A DNA stretch of 64,000 bases from Pseudomonas sp. K2I15 (GTDB taxonomy: Bacteria; Pseudomonadota; Gammaproteobacteria; Pseudomonadales; Pseudomonadaceae): positions 1 to 64,000 of the forward strand of contig NZ_NIXO01000001.1 in assembly GCF_002204795.1 (NCBI RefSeq), given 5' to 3'. Below the pieces are notes generated by a model. The model ran no database searches and was not told the origin of the DNA. It saw only the letters and a program-made list of their open reading frames with translations. The translations under genes and the position numbers were made by a program. Positions 15,960-24,496 of this stretch are shown here, piece by piece (position 1 is the stretch's first letter; each line of letters opens with the position of its first letter).

Positions 15960-17264
15960 TCAGTGCTTGGATGTCACCTGGCCAAGGTCATCGCCGGAGG
16001 TGGTCTGCATATCATTCTTGCGCAGGCTCGCCACGTCACTGGCTTTCACCGGCGCGCCTTTGTTACCCCAACTGCTCCGGACGAAACTGACTACGTCCGC
16101 CACTTCCTGATCCGACAGCCGCCAGGCAAATGCCGGCATGGTGAAGGTCGAAGGCGCCGTATGTGTGGCCGGCAACGTGCCGCCGTTCAACACGATGTTG
16201 ATCAACGAGGTGGCATCCGCCGTCTGCAACACCGGGTTGCCCGCCAACGCCGGGAATACCCGGGTGTAGCCATGGCCGTCAGTGCGGTGGCACGCCGCGC
16301 AGTTGTCGATATACACCGATGCCCCGGGCTTGCTGTCATCGCCCTTCCATAGCGCGTCGGCGACCTGTTTGTCGTACTGGTGCGGCTGATCCTTGGGATC
16401 TACCGCCGGCAGGCTCTTGAGGTAGCGAGCGATGGCCGTCAGGTCATCTTGCGACATGTACTGCATGCTGTGGACTACAACGTCGCTCATGCCGCCAAAC
16501 ACCGCGCTGCGATCGCTGCGACCGGTCTTGAGGAATTGCACCAGTTGCTCCTCGCTCCAGCTCCCCAGGCCGTCCTTGTGGTCGCCCCGCAGGCTCTTGG
16601 CAATCCAGCCTTCCAGTGGTGCACTGCCAGACAAGAAAGCACTGCCATCCGTCGCACTCAGGGACTTTTCCTGCATGGTCAGGGCCCGTGGTGTATGGCA
16701 GGCGCCGCAGTGGCCGAGGCCTTCCACCAGATACGCACCACGGCTGATCACCGGGTCGGCACCCGCTTGGGCCTGATAGTCCTCGACCTTGGGCGCAAAC
16801 ATCCAACGCCACCCGGCCAACGGCCAGCGCATGCTCAACGGCCAGGGAATATCGCTGTCCTTGTTTACTTGCGCCACCGGCTCCACGCCCTTCATGAAGT
16901 ACGCATACAGCGCCTGCATGTCGCTTTCACTGACCCGCGCGTAAGACGGGTAGGGCATCGCCGGGTAAAGGGTACTACCGTTTTTAGCGACGCCATGGCG
17001 CACGGCCTTGTCGAAGTCTTCGAAGCTGTAGTCGCCCAGGCCGGTTTTGTCCGGGGTAATGTTGGTGGAGTAAATAGTGCCGATCGGGGTTTCCATCGGC
17101 AGGCCACCCGCGAACGGCTTGCCGCCCTTGGCGGTGTGGCAGGCTACACAATCACCGGCGCGCGCCAGGTATTCGCCCTGTTTGACCAGGTCGGTTTCAG
17201 CCGCACTCACCGAGCAGCTGCTGAACAAGGCCAGGGACGCGATAACAAATGCTTTCATGGTCAT
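15960..17264 (-). CDS. gluconate 2-dehydrogenase, cytochrome c subunit
   Basis: A 434-aa exported triheme cytochrome. A signal peptide (about residues 1-22, ending VSAAE) is followed by three CXXCH heme sites: CVACH at 39-43, CGACH near 186 and CAACH near 323. It passes electrons from the flavin subunit to the respiratory quinone pool at the periplasmic face. It lies 6 bp after the dehydrogenase gene and is last in a three-gene operon, the standard composition of membrane-bound gluconate or alcohol dehydrogenases. Gluconate is favoured because the partner subunits resemble gluconate dehydrogenase. Confidence 0.88.
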   Translation of the reverse strand: MTMKAFVIASLALFSSCSVSAAETDLVKQGEYLARAGDCVACHTAKGGKPFAGGLPMETPIGTIYSTNITPDKTGLGDYSFEDFDKAVRHGVAKNGSTLYPAMPYPSYARVSESDMQALYAYFMKGVEPVAQVNKDSDIPWPLSMRWPLAGWRWMFAPKVEDYQAQAGADPVISRGAYLVEGLGHCGACHTPRALTMQEKSLSATDGSAFLSGSAPLEGWIAKSLRGDHKDGLGSWSEEQLVQFLKTGRSDRSAVFGGMSDVVVHSMQYMSQDDLTAIARYLKSLPAVDPKDQPHQYDKQVADALWKGDDSKPGASVYIDNCAACHRTDGHGYTRVFPALAGNPVLQTADATSLINIVLNGGTLPATHTAPSTFTMPAFAWRLSDQEVADVVSFVRSSWGNKGAPVKASDVASLRKNDMQTTSGDDLGQVTSKH

Positions 17265-17270
17265 CGCTCC

Positions 17271-19055
17271 TTATGCCTGAACCAGCGGGCCGGGGTTTTT
17301 CAGGTACTGCTCGCGGATGGCGCGAGCGGACCAGTACGTCAACGCTGCCACCAGGCCCGTAGGGTTGTAGCCCAAGCCTTGTGGGAACGCGGAAGCACCC
17401 GGGACAAACACGTTATGCACGTCCCAGCACTGCAGATAGCGGTTCAAGGCACTGGTTTTCGGGTCAGTGCCCATGATCGCGCCACCGTTGAGGTGGGTGG
17501 TCTGGTAAGCCGCGGTGTTGAAGTGCTCGCCCACCTTTTTGCCCAGCAAGGCGATCGCCTTGGGGTTCATCGCTTCGGCGATCTTGCTCATTTTGTCGAC
17601 CATGAAGCGGTTCATCTTGATGTCGTTTTCCTGCCAGTCGAAAGTCATGCGCAGCAACGGCATGCCGTAGGCATCGCGGTAAACCGGGTCCAGGTCGAGG
17701 TAGTTGCCACGGTAGGACTGATGCGCGCCGTGGGCATCCATCGACACTTGGTGGGTGTAATAATCGGCGGTGGCACGCTTCCAGGCACTGCCCCAGGCTG
17801 GCGTGCCCGGCGGGTTGGAGGTGCCGGCAATCGGCCGGCTGCCCGCCTGGTTGACCCACATCGGCGAGCCGCCCACAAAGCCGTGAGGCCCATGGTCAAA
17901 GTTGTCCGCGTTGAAGTCGTCAATCGCCACACCATTGCCGCCGGCGCCGATGAAGTTGTTGGTGTGCACGTCCTTGTCGAAGAACGCCTTGATGGTGGCC
18001 ATGTTCTGGTAGGCGAAGTTCCTGCCCACCACGCCCTCGCCGGAGATCGGGTCGTAGGGTTTTCCGATGCCCGACAACAACATCAGGCGCACGTTGTTGA
18101 ACTGGAAGGAGCCGAGGATCACCAGGTCTGCCGGCTGCTCGCATTCGCGCCCCTGGGCGTCGACGTACGTAACGCCGGTAGCCTTGCGCTTGGTGCTGTC
18201 GAGGTTGACCTTCAACACGTGGGAGTTGGGCCGCAGTTCGAACTTGGGCTCCTGGCGCAGGGCCGGGAGGATGTTCACGTTCGGCGAAGCCTTGGAGTAC
18301 ATGTAGCAGACATAACCGCTGCAAAAACCGCAGAAGTTGCACGGCCCCATCTGCGCGCCGTAGGGGTTGGTGTACGGCCCCGACGTATTTGCGGAAGGCA
18401 GATTGTAGGGTTTGTACCCCACGGCTGTGGCGGCTTTCTGGAACAGCTGTGCGGAGACGGTGTTCTTCTGCGATTCCAACGGGAAATGATTCGAGCGGTC
18501 CGGCGCGTAAGGGTTACCGCCCTTACCTTCGCCCACCAACTGGCCCTTTACCGTCCAGGCTTGCCCGGAGGTGCCGAAGACTTTCTCGGCATAGTCGAAG
18601 AACGGCTCCAGCTCTTCATAGCTGACGCCGAAATCCTGAATGGTCATGTCCTTGGGAATGAAGTTTTTCCCGTAGCGCTCTTCGTAATGGCTGCGCATGC
18701 GCAACTCGATCGGGTCCACCCGAAAGTGCACGCCCGACCAGTGCAGGCCAGCGCCACCCACGCCGTTGCCGGGCAAGAAGGCGCCCAGTTGGCGGTTAGG
18801 CATGGCCACATCATTCACGCTATGGCGAATGGTCACGGTTTCCTTGGAGATGTCCTGAAACAGCTTTTTGCGCACGCTGTAGGTCAATTCGTCGATGACC
18901 TGGGGATAGTTGCCGTCGGGGTAGGTGTCCTGCATCGGGCCGCGCTCCAGCGCTACCACGTTGAGGCCCGCTTCCGTCAGCTCCTTGGCCATGATCGCGC
19001 CGGTCCAGCCGAAGCCTACGATCACTGCATCCACTTTCTTCATGATGGTCGCCAC
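17271..19055 (-). CDS. gluconate 2-dehydrogenase, flavoprotein (GMC) subunit
   Basis: A 594-aa GMC-type oxidoreductase. The FAD-binding Rossmann motif is at residues 9-40 (VDAVIVGFGWTGAIMAKEL). Further in are GVGGAGLHWSG, the Cys-rich patch CNFCGFCSGYVC near 240, and the C-terminal block with HLNGGAIMGTDP and PQGLGYNPTG that holds the active-site His region. It oxidises D-gluconate to 2-ketogluconate in the periplasm. GTG at 19055 has AGGG seven bases ahead and is kept over the ATG at 19043. No signal peptide is present, consistent with co-export with the Tat-signal small subunit. Confidence 0.88.
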   Translation of the reverse strand: MATIMKKVDAVIVGFGWTGAIMAKELTEAGLNVVALERGPMQDTYPDGNYPQVIDELTYSVRKKLFQDISKETVTIRHSVNDVAMPNRQLGAFLPGNGVGGAGLHWSGVHFRVDPIELRMRSHYEERYGKNFIPKDMTIQDFGVSYEELEPFFDYAEKVFGTSGQAWTVKGQLVGEGKGGNPYAPDRSNHFPLESQKNTVSAQLFQKAATAVGYKPYNLPSANTSGPYTNPYGAQMGPCNFCGFCSGYVCYMYSKASPNVNILPALRQEPKFELRPNSHVLKVNLDSTKRKATGVTYVDAQGRECEQPADLVILGSFQFNNVRLMLLSGIGKPYDPISGEGVVGRNFAYQNMATIKAFFDKDVHTNNFIGAGGNGVAIDDFNADNFDHGPHGFVGGSPMWVNQAGSRPIAGTSNPPGTPAWGSAWKRATADYYTHQVSMDAHGAHQSYRGNYLDLDPVYRDAYGMPLLRMTFDWQENDIKMNRFMVDKMSKIAEAMNPKAIALLGKKVGEHFNTAAYQTTHLNGGAIMGTDPKTSALNRYLQCWDVHNVFVPGASAFPQGLGYNPTGLVAALTYWSARAIREQYLKNPGPLVQA

Positions 19056-19057
19056 GT

Positions 19058-19798
19058 TTATGCCCTCTCGCCACGGATCGAAACAGCCGGGAAGGGGTAT
19101 TGCTCGTTGCGTTCAACCCAATCCATGAAATCGGCGCGGGCGCCGGGGAAGCCGATCATGGTCCAGCCGACCATGCCTTTGTTGCCACCGTGGACCGGGT
19201 CGCAGAAGAACCCTTCCTTGGTGTTTTGCAGCAACAAATTAAAGAAAATTTTCGGCGGAACGCTGTCGAACTGGGCATCGCCGGCCTCCAGACGTTGCAG
19301 CAATTGTTCCTGGGTAGCGCTGTCTTGTTCGGCAAATAGCTTACCGTTCATCGCTTTCGACCAGGCATCCGTGGCGGCGATGCCGAGGCGATAGATCTCC
19401 TTGGGTACCAATTTGCTCTGCCAGCCCATTTCAGGCGGCGCGTCGGCATTGAACGGGCCTTGCATGAACCACAGGGCGCCAGCCGCGTACGGCGTGTTCA
19501 TCTGGCGGTCGATGTATTCCGGCGCGCCGGCTTCCAGGGCGCCCGGGCCTTGGTCGTCCGCCGGGATCAGGCGGGCAACAGCCGCGTTGATAAAGGCCCA
19601 TTCCTCGGCAGTGAAATAGCTCGGCTCATAAGCCTTAGTGCTGACAGGCGCCTTTTCGGGGCTGGCTTGAGCGGGCTCGGGAACCGCCATCAGCATCGAA
19701 CCGCCCAGGCCCGTGCTGGCGACAGTGACCACCGGGATCAAGGTCAAGGATTTGCGCAAAAACTCACGCCGGGGGTTGTCTTGATCTTGATCAGACAT
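19058..19798 (-). CDS. gluconate 2-dehydrogenase, small subunit (Tat-exported)
   Basis: A 246-aa gluconate dehydrogenase subunit 3 family protein. The N-terminus carries a twin-arginine signal (RREFLRKSL, residues 10-18) and a hydrophobic stretch ending PEPAQA, so it should carry the folded flavin subunit through the Tat system. First gene of the operon small subunit - flavoprotein - cytochrome c, with gaps of 2 and 6 bp. The 274 bp upstream, towards the phosphatase gene, contain no gene and must hold both divergent promoters. Confidence 0.88.
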   Translation of the reverse strand: MSDQDQDNPRREFLRKSLTLIPVVTVASTGLGGSMLMAVPEPAQASPEKAPVSTKAYEPSYFTAEEWAFINAAVARLIPADDQGPGALEAGAPEYIDRQMNTPYAAGALWFMQGPFNADAPPEMGWQSKLVPKEIYRLGIAATDAWSKAMNGKLFAEQDSATQEQLLQRLEAGDAQFDSVPPKIFFNLLLQNTKEGFFCDPVHGGNKGMVGWTMIGFPGARADFMDWVERNEQYPFPAVSIRGERA

Positions 19799-20072
19799 GG
19801 TGGCACCTCATCATGTGGTCACGGATTTATCAGCCGCTTCTGGGAGCGACTTATAGTTTTGGCAGCAAATTGGATCCAACGGACCCAAAGGGATAGAGCG
19901 CAGCAGCAATCAATAGTTACAAAGGATAGCAGGCTAAGGATCGAGGAGAATCGATTCAGCGGGAAAAAACAGTGGGCATTCACGATTCTTTGACGAGTCC
20001 CTCACGGGACATTGACCCCGCGTAGGCGAATCTGGCCCCCATCAGCCATTTCCCTATTCGGTTAGATCGACC

Positions 20073-20759
20073 ATGTTCAACAATCAATTGCTGCCTGCCC
20101 TCAGCCTGGCGTTCATGGCGCTTTTCACCACTGTCCACGCCCAGGCCGAAGAACTCACGCCCATTCGCTCACTGGAATGGGCGCAGCCTGTGGGTAGCCA
20201 ATACAACCTGTATCAAATGTCGCCCACCCTCTATCGCAGCGCACTGCCGGATAGCGGCGCCCTCCCGGTTCTGGAAAAGCTGAAGATCGGTACTGTGATC
20301 AATTTTCTGCCCGAATCCGATGCCAAGTGGCTGAAGTCGCCTGGTATCAAACAAGTGCAACTGAACTACCGCACCAACCATGTCGACGACAGCGACGTGC
20401 TGGCAGCGCTTCGGGCGATTCAGGACGCACAAGCAGAGGGCCCGGTGTTGATGCACTGCAAACACGGCTCGGACCGCACCGGCTTGATGGCAGCCATGTA
20501 TCGAGTGGTAGTACAGGGGTGGAGCAAAGAGGAGGCGCTGAACGAAATGACGCTGGGTGGTTTTGGCACCAGCAACGGCTTCAAGGACGGCGTTCGCTAC
20601 ATGATGAAGGCAGATATCGACAAATTGCGCACAGCGTTGGCCAATGGCGATTGCAGCACCAGCGCCTTTGCCCTGTGCTCGATGAAAAGCTGGCTGAATA
20701 CCGCGGACAGTGCCAAGGACTCGGCAGCAGAAAAGACCGCATTAGTAGTTGCTCCCTAA
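20073..20759 (+). CDS. periplasmic dual-specificity-type tyrosine phosphatase (TpbA-like)
   Basis: A 228-aa protein with a signal peptide (residues 1-25, ending VHAQA) and a DSP-type phosphatase domain at about 45-200. The active-site loop HCKHGSDRTG near 128-137 has the CX5R signature (nucleophile Cys, phosphate-binding Arg), and the general-acid Asp is probably in HVDDSD. It closely parallels P. aeruginosa TpbA (HCKHGNNRT), a periplasmic phosphatase that restrains the diguanylate cyclase TpbB. No TpbB-like gene is nearby, so the substrate is unknown. The C-terminal 35 residues are an extra low-complexity tail. Confidence 0.82.
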   Translation: MFNNQLLPALSLAFMALFTTVHAQAEELTPIRSLEWAQPVGSQYNLYQMSPTLYRSALPDSGALPVLEKLKIGTVINFLPESDAKWLKSPGIKQVQLNYRTNHVDDSDVLAALRAIQDAQAEGPVLMHCKHGSDRTGLMAAMYRVVVQGWSKEEALNEMTLGGFGTSNGFKDGVRYMMKADIDKLRTALANGDCSTSAFALCSMKSWLNTADSAKDSAAEKTALVVAP

Positions 20760-20786
20760 GCCATCAGCCCAGGGAGCACGTGCCGG

Positions 20787-21059
20787 TCAGTCTTTTTTCA
20801 GCTTTGGATTAGGGAAGAACTGCACCGCCTGCACCTTGGGATCCGGCGCTTTCAAGGCCGATGTATTCACCCGCGTGCCCAATTCCTTGGGCACTGACAG
20901 ACCTTGCTCATTCAACGTGTCGGAATAACCGCAGGCCACGCATTCGCGGTGCGGCACGTCGTCCTCGCTCCACATCATCAACTTGTCCGGCTCGCTGCAC
21001 GCCGGGCAGACCGCCCCGGCGATAAAGCGTTTTTTGGTTTTCACAGGTGCTTCACTCAT
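20787..21059 (-). CDS. yheV: YheV family zinc-ribbon protein
   Basis: A 90-aa protein with CPACSEPDKLMMW and CVACGYSD, a two-CXXC zinc ribbon typical of YheV. Its ATG overlaps the prlC stop by 4 bp, an arrangement conserved in gammaproteobacteria. Function unknown. In related genomes the PA0069-type gene comes next; here a phosphatase gene and the gluconate dehydrogenase operon lie between. Confidence 0.85.
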   Translation of the reverse strand: MSEAPVKTKKRFIAGAVCPACSEPDKLMMWSEDDVPHRECVACGYSDTLNEQGLSVPKELGTRVNTSALKAPDPKVQAVQFFPNPKLKKD

Positions 21060-23107
21060 GCTGCCGCGTCCTCACTCAGGCCGCTGTGGCGCAAGAGTGC
21101 GTCAATCGACGGCGCACGTCCGCGGAAGTCGACGAACAGCACCATCGGCGCCTGGGAACCACCACGGGCCAGGATCGCCTCGCGGAACGCCCGGCCAGTC
21201 TCGGCGTTAAGCACGCCGTCTTCTTCGAACTTGGAGAAGGCATCGGCCGACAACACTTCCGCCCACTTGTAGCTGTAGTAACCCGCCGCGTAACCGCCGG
21301 CGAAGATGTGCGCGAAGCTATTGGGGAAGCGGTTGTAGGCGGGCGGACGCATCACCGACACCTCGTCACGCACGCCTTCAAGCACCTGCAGCACACTGCG
21401 GCCATCGCCGTGGGTGGCGTGCAGCTCAAAATCGAACAACGAGAATTCCAACTGGCGAACCATCATCAGGCCGGACTGGAAGTTCTTTGCTGCGAGCATT
21501 TTTTGCAGCAGGTCCTGAGGCAGCGGCTCACCGGTTTCATAGTGGCCGGAAATCAGCGCCAGGCCTTCCGGCTCCCAGCACCAGTTCTCCATGAACTGGC
21601 TCGGCAACTCCACCGCATCCCAGGCCACGCCGTTGATGCCGGACACGCCAGCGTGCTCAACACGGGTCAACAGGTGATGCAGGCCGTGGCCGAATTCGTG
21701 GAACAGCGTGGTCACTTCGTCGTGGGTCAGCAGGGCAGGCTTGCCGCTGTCAGCCGGGGTAAAGTTGCACACCAGGTTGGCCACCGGACTTTGCAGCACG
21801 CCGTCAACCGTGCGGCGACGGTCACGCGCGCCATCCATCCAGGCACCGCCACGCTTGTTGGCGCGGGCGTACAGGTCGAAGAAGAAGCGGCCGACGTGCT
21901 GGCCGTTTTCCTTGATTTCGAACAGGCGAACGTCCGGGTGCCAGGTGTCGAAGCCTTTCTGCTCGGCGATCTCGATGCCGTACAGGCGCTGCACAATGGC
22001 GAACAGGCCGCTGAGTACCTTGTCGATCGGGAAGTAGGCGCGCAGGGCTTCCTGGGCCACGCTGTAGCGTTGTTCACGCAGCTTTTCGCCGTAGAAACCG
22101 CTGTCCCAGCTTTGCAGGTCCGGGCAGCCTTGTTCGGCGGCGTAAGCCTTGAGCTGTTGCAGGTCTTGGGTGGCAAACGGCTTGCTGCGCTTGGCCAGGT
22201 CCCGCAGGAAGCTCAGCACCTGGTCGCTGGACTCGGCCATTTTGGTGGCCAGGCTCAGTTCGGAGAACGAGGCAAAGCCCAGCAGTTGCGCCAGTTCCTG
22301 ACGCAGGTCGAGGATTTGTTCCATAACCGGGCCGTTATCGTTCTTACCGGCATTCGGGCCTTGGTCCGACGCACGGGTACAGTAGGCCGCGTAGATTTCT
22401 TCACGCAGGGCGCGGTCGTGGGCGTAGGTCATCACCGCGTAGTAGCTCGGGAATTCCAAGGTGATCAGCCAGCCGTCGAGGCCCTTGGCCTGGGCAGCGG
22501 CGGCCATTTGCGCCTTGGCCGAATCAGTCAGCCCGGCGAGGGTAGCCTCGTCCGTCACGTGCTTGGTCCAGGCCTGGGTGGCGTCGAGCAACTGGTTGGA
22601 GAACTTGCTGCCCAGCTCGGAAAGCTTGCTCTGCACTTCGGCATAGCGTTTTTGCTGCTCAGGCGGCAAATCGATACCCGACAAGCGGAAATCCCGCAGG
22701 GAGTGTTCCAGAATGGTTTTTTGCGCCACGTCGAAGCCGGCAGCCTCCGGGCTGTTGGCCAAGGCTTCGAAGGCCTGGAACAGCTCGCGGTTCTGGCCCA
22801 TCTCGGTGGAGTAGGCGCTCAATGCCGGCAGGCACGCCTCGTAGGCTTCGCGCAGTTCGGCGCTGTTGCACACGGCATTCAGGTGGCTGACCGGGCTCCA
22901 AGCGGCGCCCAGGCGGTCATTGAGTTCGTCCATGGCCAGGATCAGGCCGGCCCAGGTCGGATTTTTACCCTGGCTTTGCAGGATGCCTTCGATGGCGACG
23001 CGGTTGTCGGCGAGGATCTGTTCGATGGCCGGCTGCACGTGCTCGGCACGGATCGCCGAGAACGGCGGCAGGTCGTAGGACTGCAGAAGAGGGTTGTTCG
23101 CGCTCAC
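21056..23107 (-). CDS. prlC: oligopeptidase A (M3 metallopeptidase)
   Basis: A 683-aa cytoplasmic zinc endopeptidase that degrades small peptides such as cleaved signal peptides. The M3 catalytic motif is LFHEFGHGLHH (HEXXH near residue 470). GTG at 23107 is chosen because it gives the family N-terminus SANNPLLQSYDLPPF and has AAGGTG upstream; a longer in-frame start at 23170 adds a non-conserved leader. Followed with 4-bp overlap by yheV. Confidence 0.93.
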   Translation of the reverse strand: MSANNPLLQSYDLPPFSAIRAEHVQPAIEQILADNRVAIEGILQSQGKNPTWAGLILAMDELNDRLGAAWSPVSHLNAVCNSAELREAYEACLPALSAYSTEMGQNRELFQAFEALANSPEAAGFDVAQKTILEHSLRDFRLSGIDLPPEQQKRYAEVQSKLSELGSKFSNQLLDATQAWTKHVTDEATLAGLTDSAKAQMAAAAQAKGLDGWLITLEFPSYYAVMTYAHDRALREEIYAAYCTRASDQGPNAGKNDNGPVMEQILDLRQELAQLLGFASFSELSLATKMAESSDQVLSFLRDLAKRSKPFATQDLQQLKAYAAEQGCPDLQSWDSGFYGEKLREQRYSVAQEALRAYFPIDKVLSGLFAIVQRLYGIEIAEQKGFDTWHPDVRLFEIKENGQHVGRFFFDLYARANKRGGAWMDGARDRRRTVDGVLQSPVANLVCNFTPADSGKPALLTHDEVTTLFHEFGHGLHHLLTRVEHAGVSGINGVAWDAVELPSQFMENWCWEPEGLALISGHYETGEPLPQDLLQKMLAAKNFQSGLMMVRQLEFSLFDFELHATHGDGRSVLQVLEGVRDEVSVMRPPAYNRFPNSFAHIFAGGYAAGYYSYKWAEVLSADAFSKFEEDGVLNAETGRAFREAILARGGSQAPMVLFVDFRGRAPSIDALLRHSGLSEDAAA

Positions 23108-23209
23108 GGTTGGCACCTTGGCAGAAGAAACATGTAAGAACAAAGATGGGGCCATCTTAATTACAATCAACGCCCACCGCAGCTATCAGCAGAAGAGAGA
23201 GAGCCTATC

Positions 23210-23752
23210 GTGACCCTTCGCACCTACCAGAATCACACGCCGGCCTTGGCCGCCGGGGCTTTCGTCGATGCATCGGCGGTGGTGATCGGCGACGTCGAAA
23301 TCGGCGCCGACAGCTCGGTATGGCCATTGACGGTGATCCGCGGCGACATGCACCGCATCCGCATCGGTGCGCGCACCAGCGTGCAGGACGGCTGCGTGCT
23401 GCACATTACCCACGCCGGCCCCTTCAATCCTGATGGTTTCCCGCTGCTGATCGGTGACGACGTGACCATTGCTCACAAGGTCATGCTGCATGGCTGCACG
23501 GTGGGCAACCGGATTCTGATCGGCATGGGCAGCATTGTGATGGACGGCGCCGTGGTGGAAGACGACGTGATCATCGGCGCCGGCAGCCTGGTGCCGCCGG
23601 GCAAGAAACTTGAGAGCGGCTTTTTGTATGTCGGCAGCCCGGTTAAACAGATCCGCGCGCTGACTGACAAGGAACGGGCGTTTTTCACCTACAGCGCCGC
23701 GAACTACGTGAAGCTCAAAGACCTGCACCTGGCCGAAGGCTTCGACCAATGA
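23210..23752 (+). CDS. gamma-carbonic anhydrase family protein
   Basis: A 180-aa left-handed beta-helix protein built of hexapeptide repeats (V-I-G-D-V-E, I-R-I-G-A-R, V-I-I-G-A-G). Likely zinc-ligand histidines occur in VLHITHAG, TIAHKVMLHG and nearby. Most bacterial members (YrdA type) show little carbonic anhydrase activity, so the enzyme activity is uncertain. GTG start at 23210, divergent from prlC. It overlaps the next reading region (ATGA) and probably forms an operon with the phosphatase. Confidence 0.88.
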   Translation: MTLRTYQNHTPALAAGAFVDASAVVIGDVEIGADSSVWPLTVIRGDMHRIRIGARTSVQDGCVLHITHAGPFNPDGFPLLIGDDVTIAHKVMLHGCTVGNRILIGMGSIVMDGAVVEDDVIIGAGSLVPPGKKLESGFLYVGSPVKQIRALTDKERAFFTYSAANYVKLKDLHLAEGFDQ

Positions 23753-23763
23753 CAAGGACACCC

Positions 23764-24417
23764 ATGCATTACCAAACCGTTTTGTTCGATCTGGACGGCA
23801 CCCTCACCGACCCGCGCGAAGGCATCACCCGCTCGATCCAGTACGCCCTCGCCAAACTGGGCATTGATGAGCCGGACCTGACCAGGCTTGAGCACTTCAT
23901 CGGCCCGCCGCTGCTGCAAGCGTTCATGCAGTTTTATGGCTTCGACGAGGCCAGGGCCTGGGAGGCGGTGAATTTTTACCGCGAGCGCTTCAAGGTCACC
24001 GGCCTGTACGAAAACCGCGTGTTCGACGGCGTGATGCCGCTGCTTGAAGAGCTGAACGGCCAGGGCCGCCAGCTGTATGTGGCCACGTCCAAGCCTTGGG
24101 TGTTCGCCCGGGAAATCGCCCGGCATTTTGATTTCGCCCGGCACTTCAAGGTGATCTACGGCAGCGAGCTGGACGGCACCCGCACCAACAAGGTTGAGCT
24201 GATCGCCCACCTGATGGCTGAAGAAGGCCTGGACCCGGCCAATACCTTGATGATTGGCGATCGCAAGCACGACCTGATCGGTGCGCGCAGCAATGGGCTG
24301 GATGCCGCGGCGGTGGGTTACGGGTTTGGCAGCCATGAGGAGCTGAGTGCCGAAGCGCCGACCTGGCATTTTGAAACATTGACGCAGATGCATCAGGCGT
24401 TTTTGCAGCGGCCATAA
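23764..24417 (+). CDS. HAD family hydrolase (phosphoglycolate phosphatase-like)
   Basis: A 217-aa phosphatase. Motif I is FDLDGTLTDPREG (nucleophile Asp near residue 9), motif II lies in VATSKPW, and motif III/IV is MIGDRKHDLIGA. The helical cap at about 20-85 marks subclass I. ATG 23764 is preferred, with AAGGA upstream; an earlier ATG at 23749 overlaps the preceding stop. Substrate unknown; phosphoglycolate or a nucleotide are possible. Confidence 0.85.
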   Translation: MHYQTVLFDLDGTLTDPREGITRSIQYALAKLGIDEPDLTRLEHFIGPPLLQAFMQFYGFDEARAWEAVNFYRERFKVTGLYENRVFDGVMPLLEELNGQGRQLYVATSKPWVFAREIARHFDFARHFKVIYGSELDGTRTNKVELIAHLMAEEGLDPANTLMIGDRKHDLIGARSNGLDAAAVGYGFGSHEELSAEAPTWHFETLTQMHQAFLQRP

Positions 24418-24424
24418 GATCGCT

Positions 24425-24490
24425 ATCGCGGGCAAGCCCGGCTCCCACAGGGAAACGCGACCAACTGTGGGAGCCGGGCTTGCCCGCGAT
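24425..24490. repeat. REP hairpin (inverted pair)
   Basis: ATCGCGGGCAAGCCCGGCTC on the left and its complement ending GGGCTTGCCCGCGAT on the right form a long dyad with a 14-bp spacer. A second REP subtype (GGCTTGCCCGCGAT) compared with the GCTTGCTCGCGAA type elsewhere. It lies between convergent genes. Confidence 0.9.
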
Positions 24491-24496
24491 GAGGCC

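Noticed and set aside
16380..19394. 1004-codon plus-strand open frame
   Set aside because: It is antisense to the gluconate dehydrogenase genes, whose protein motifs are clear. Long open antisense frames are common in high-GC Pseudomonas DNA.
21047..23137. 696-codon plus-strand open frame
   Set aside because: Antisense to prlC, which has a complete HEXXH motif and normal length.
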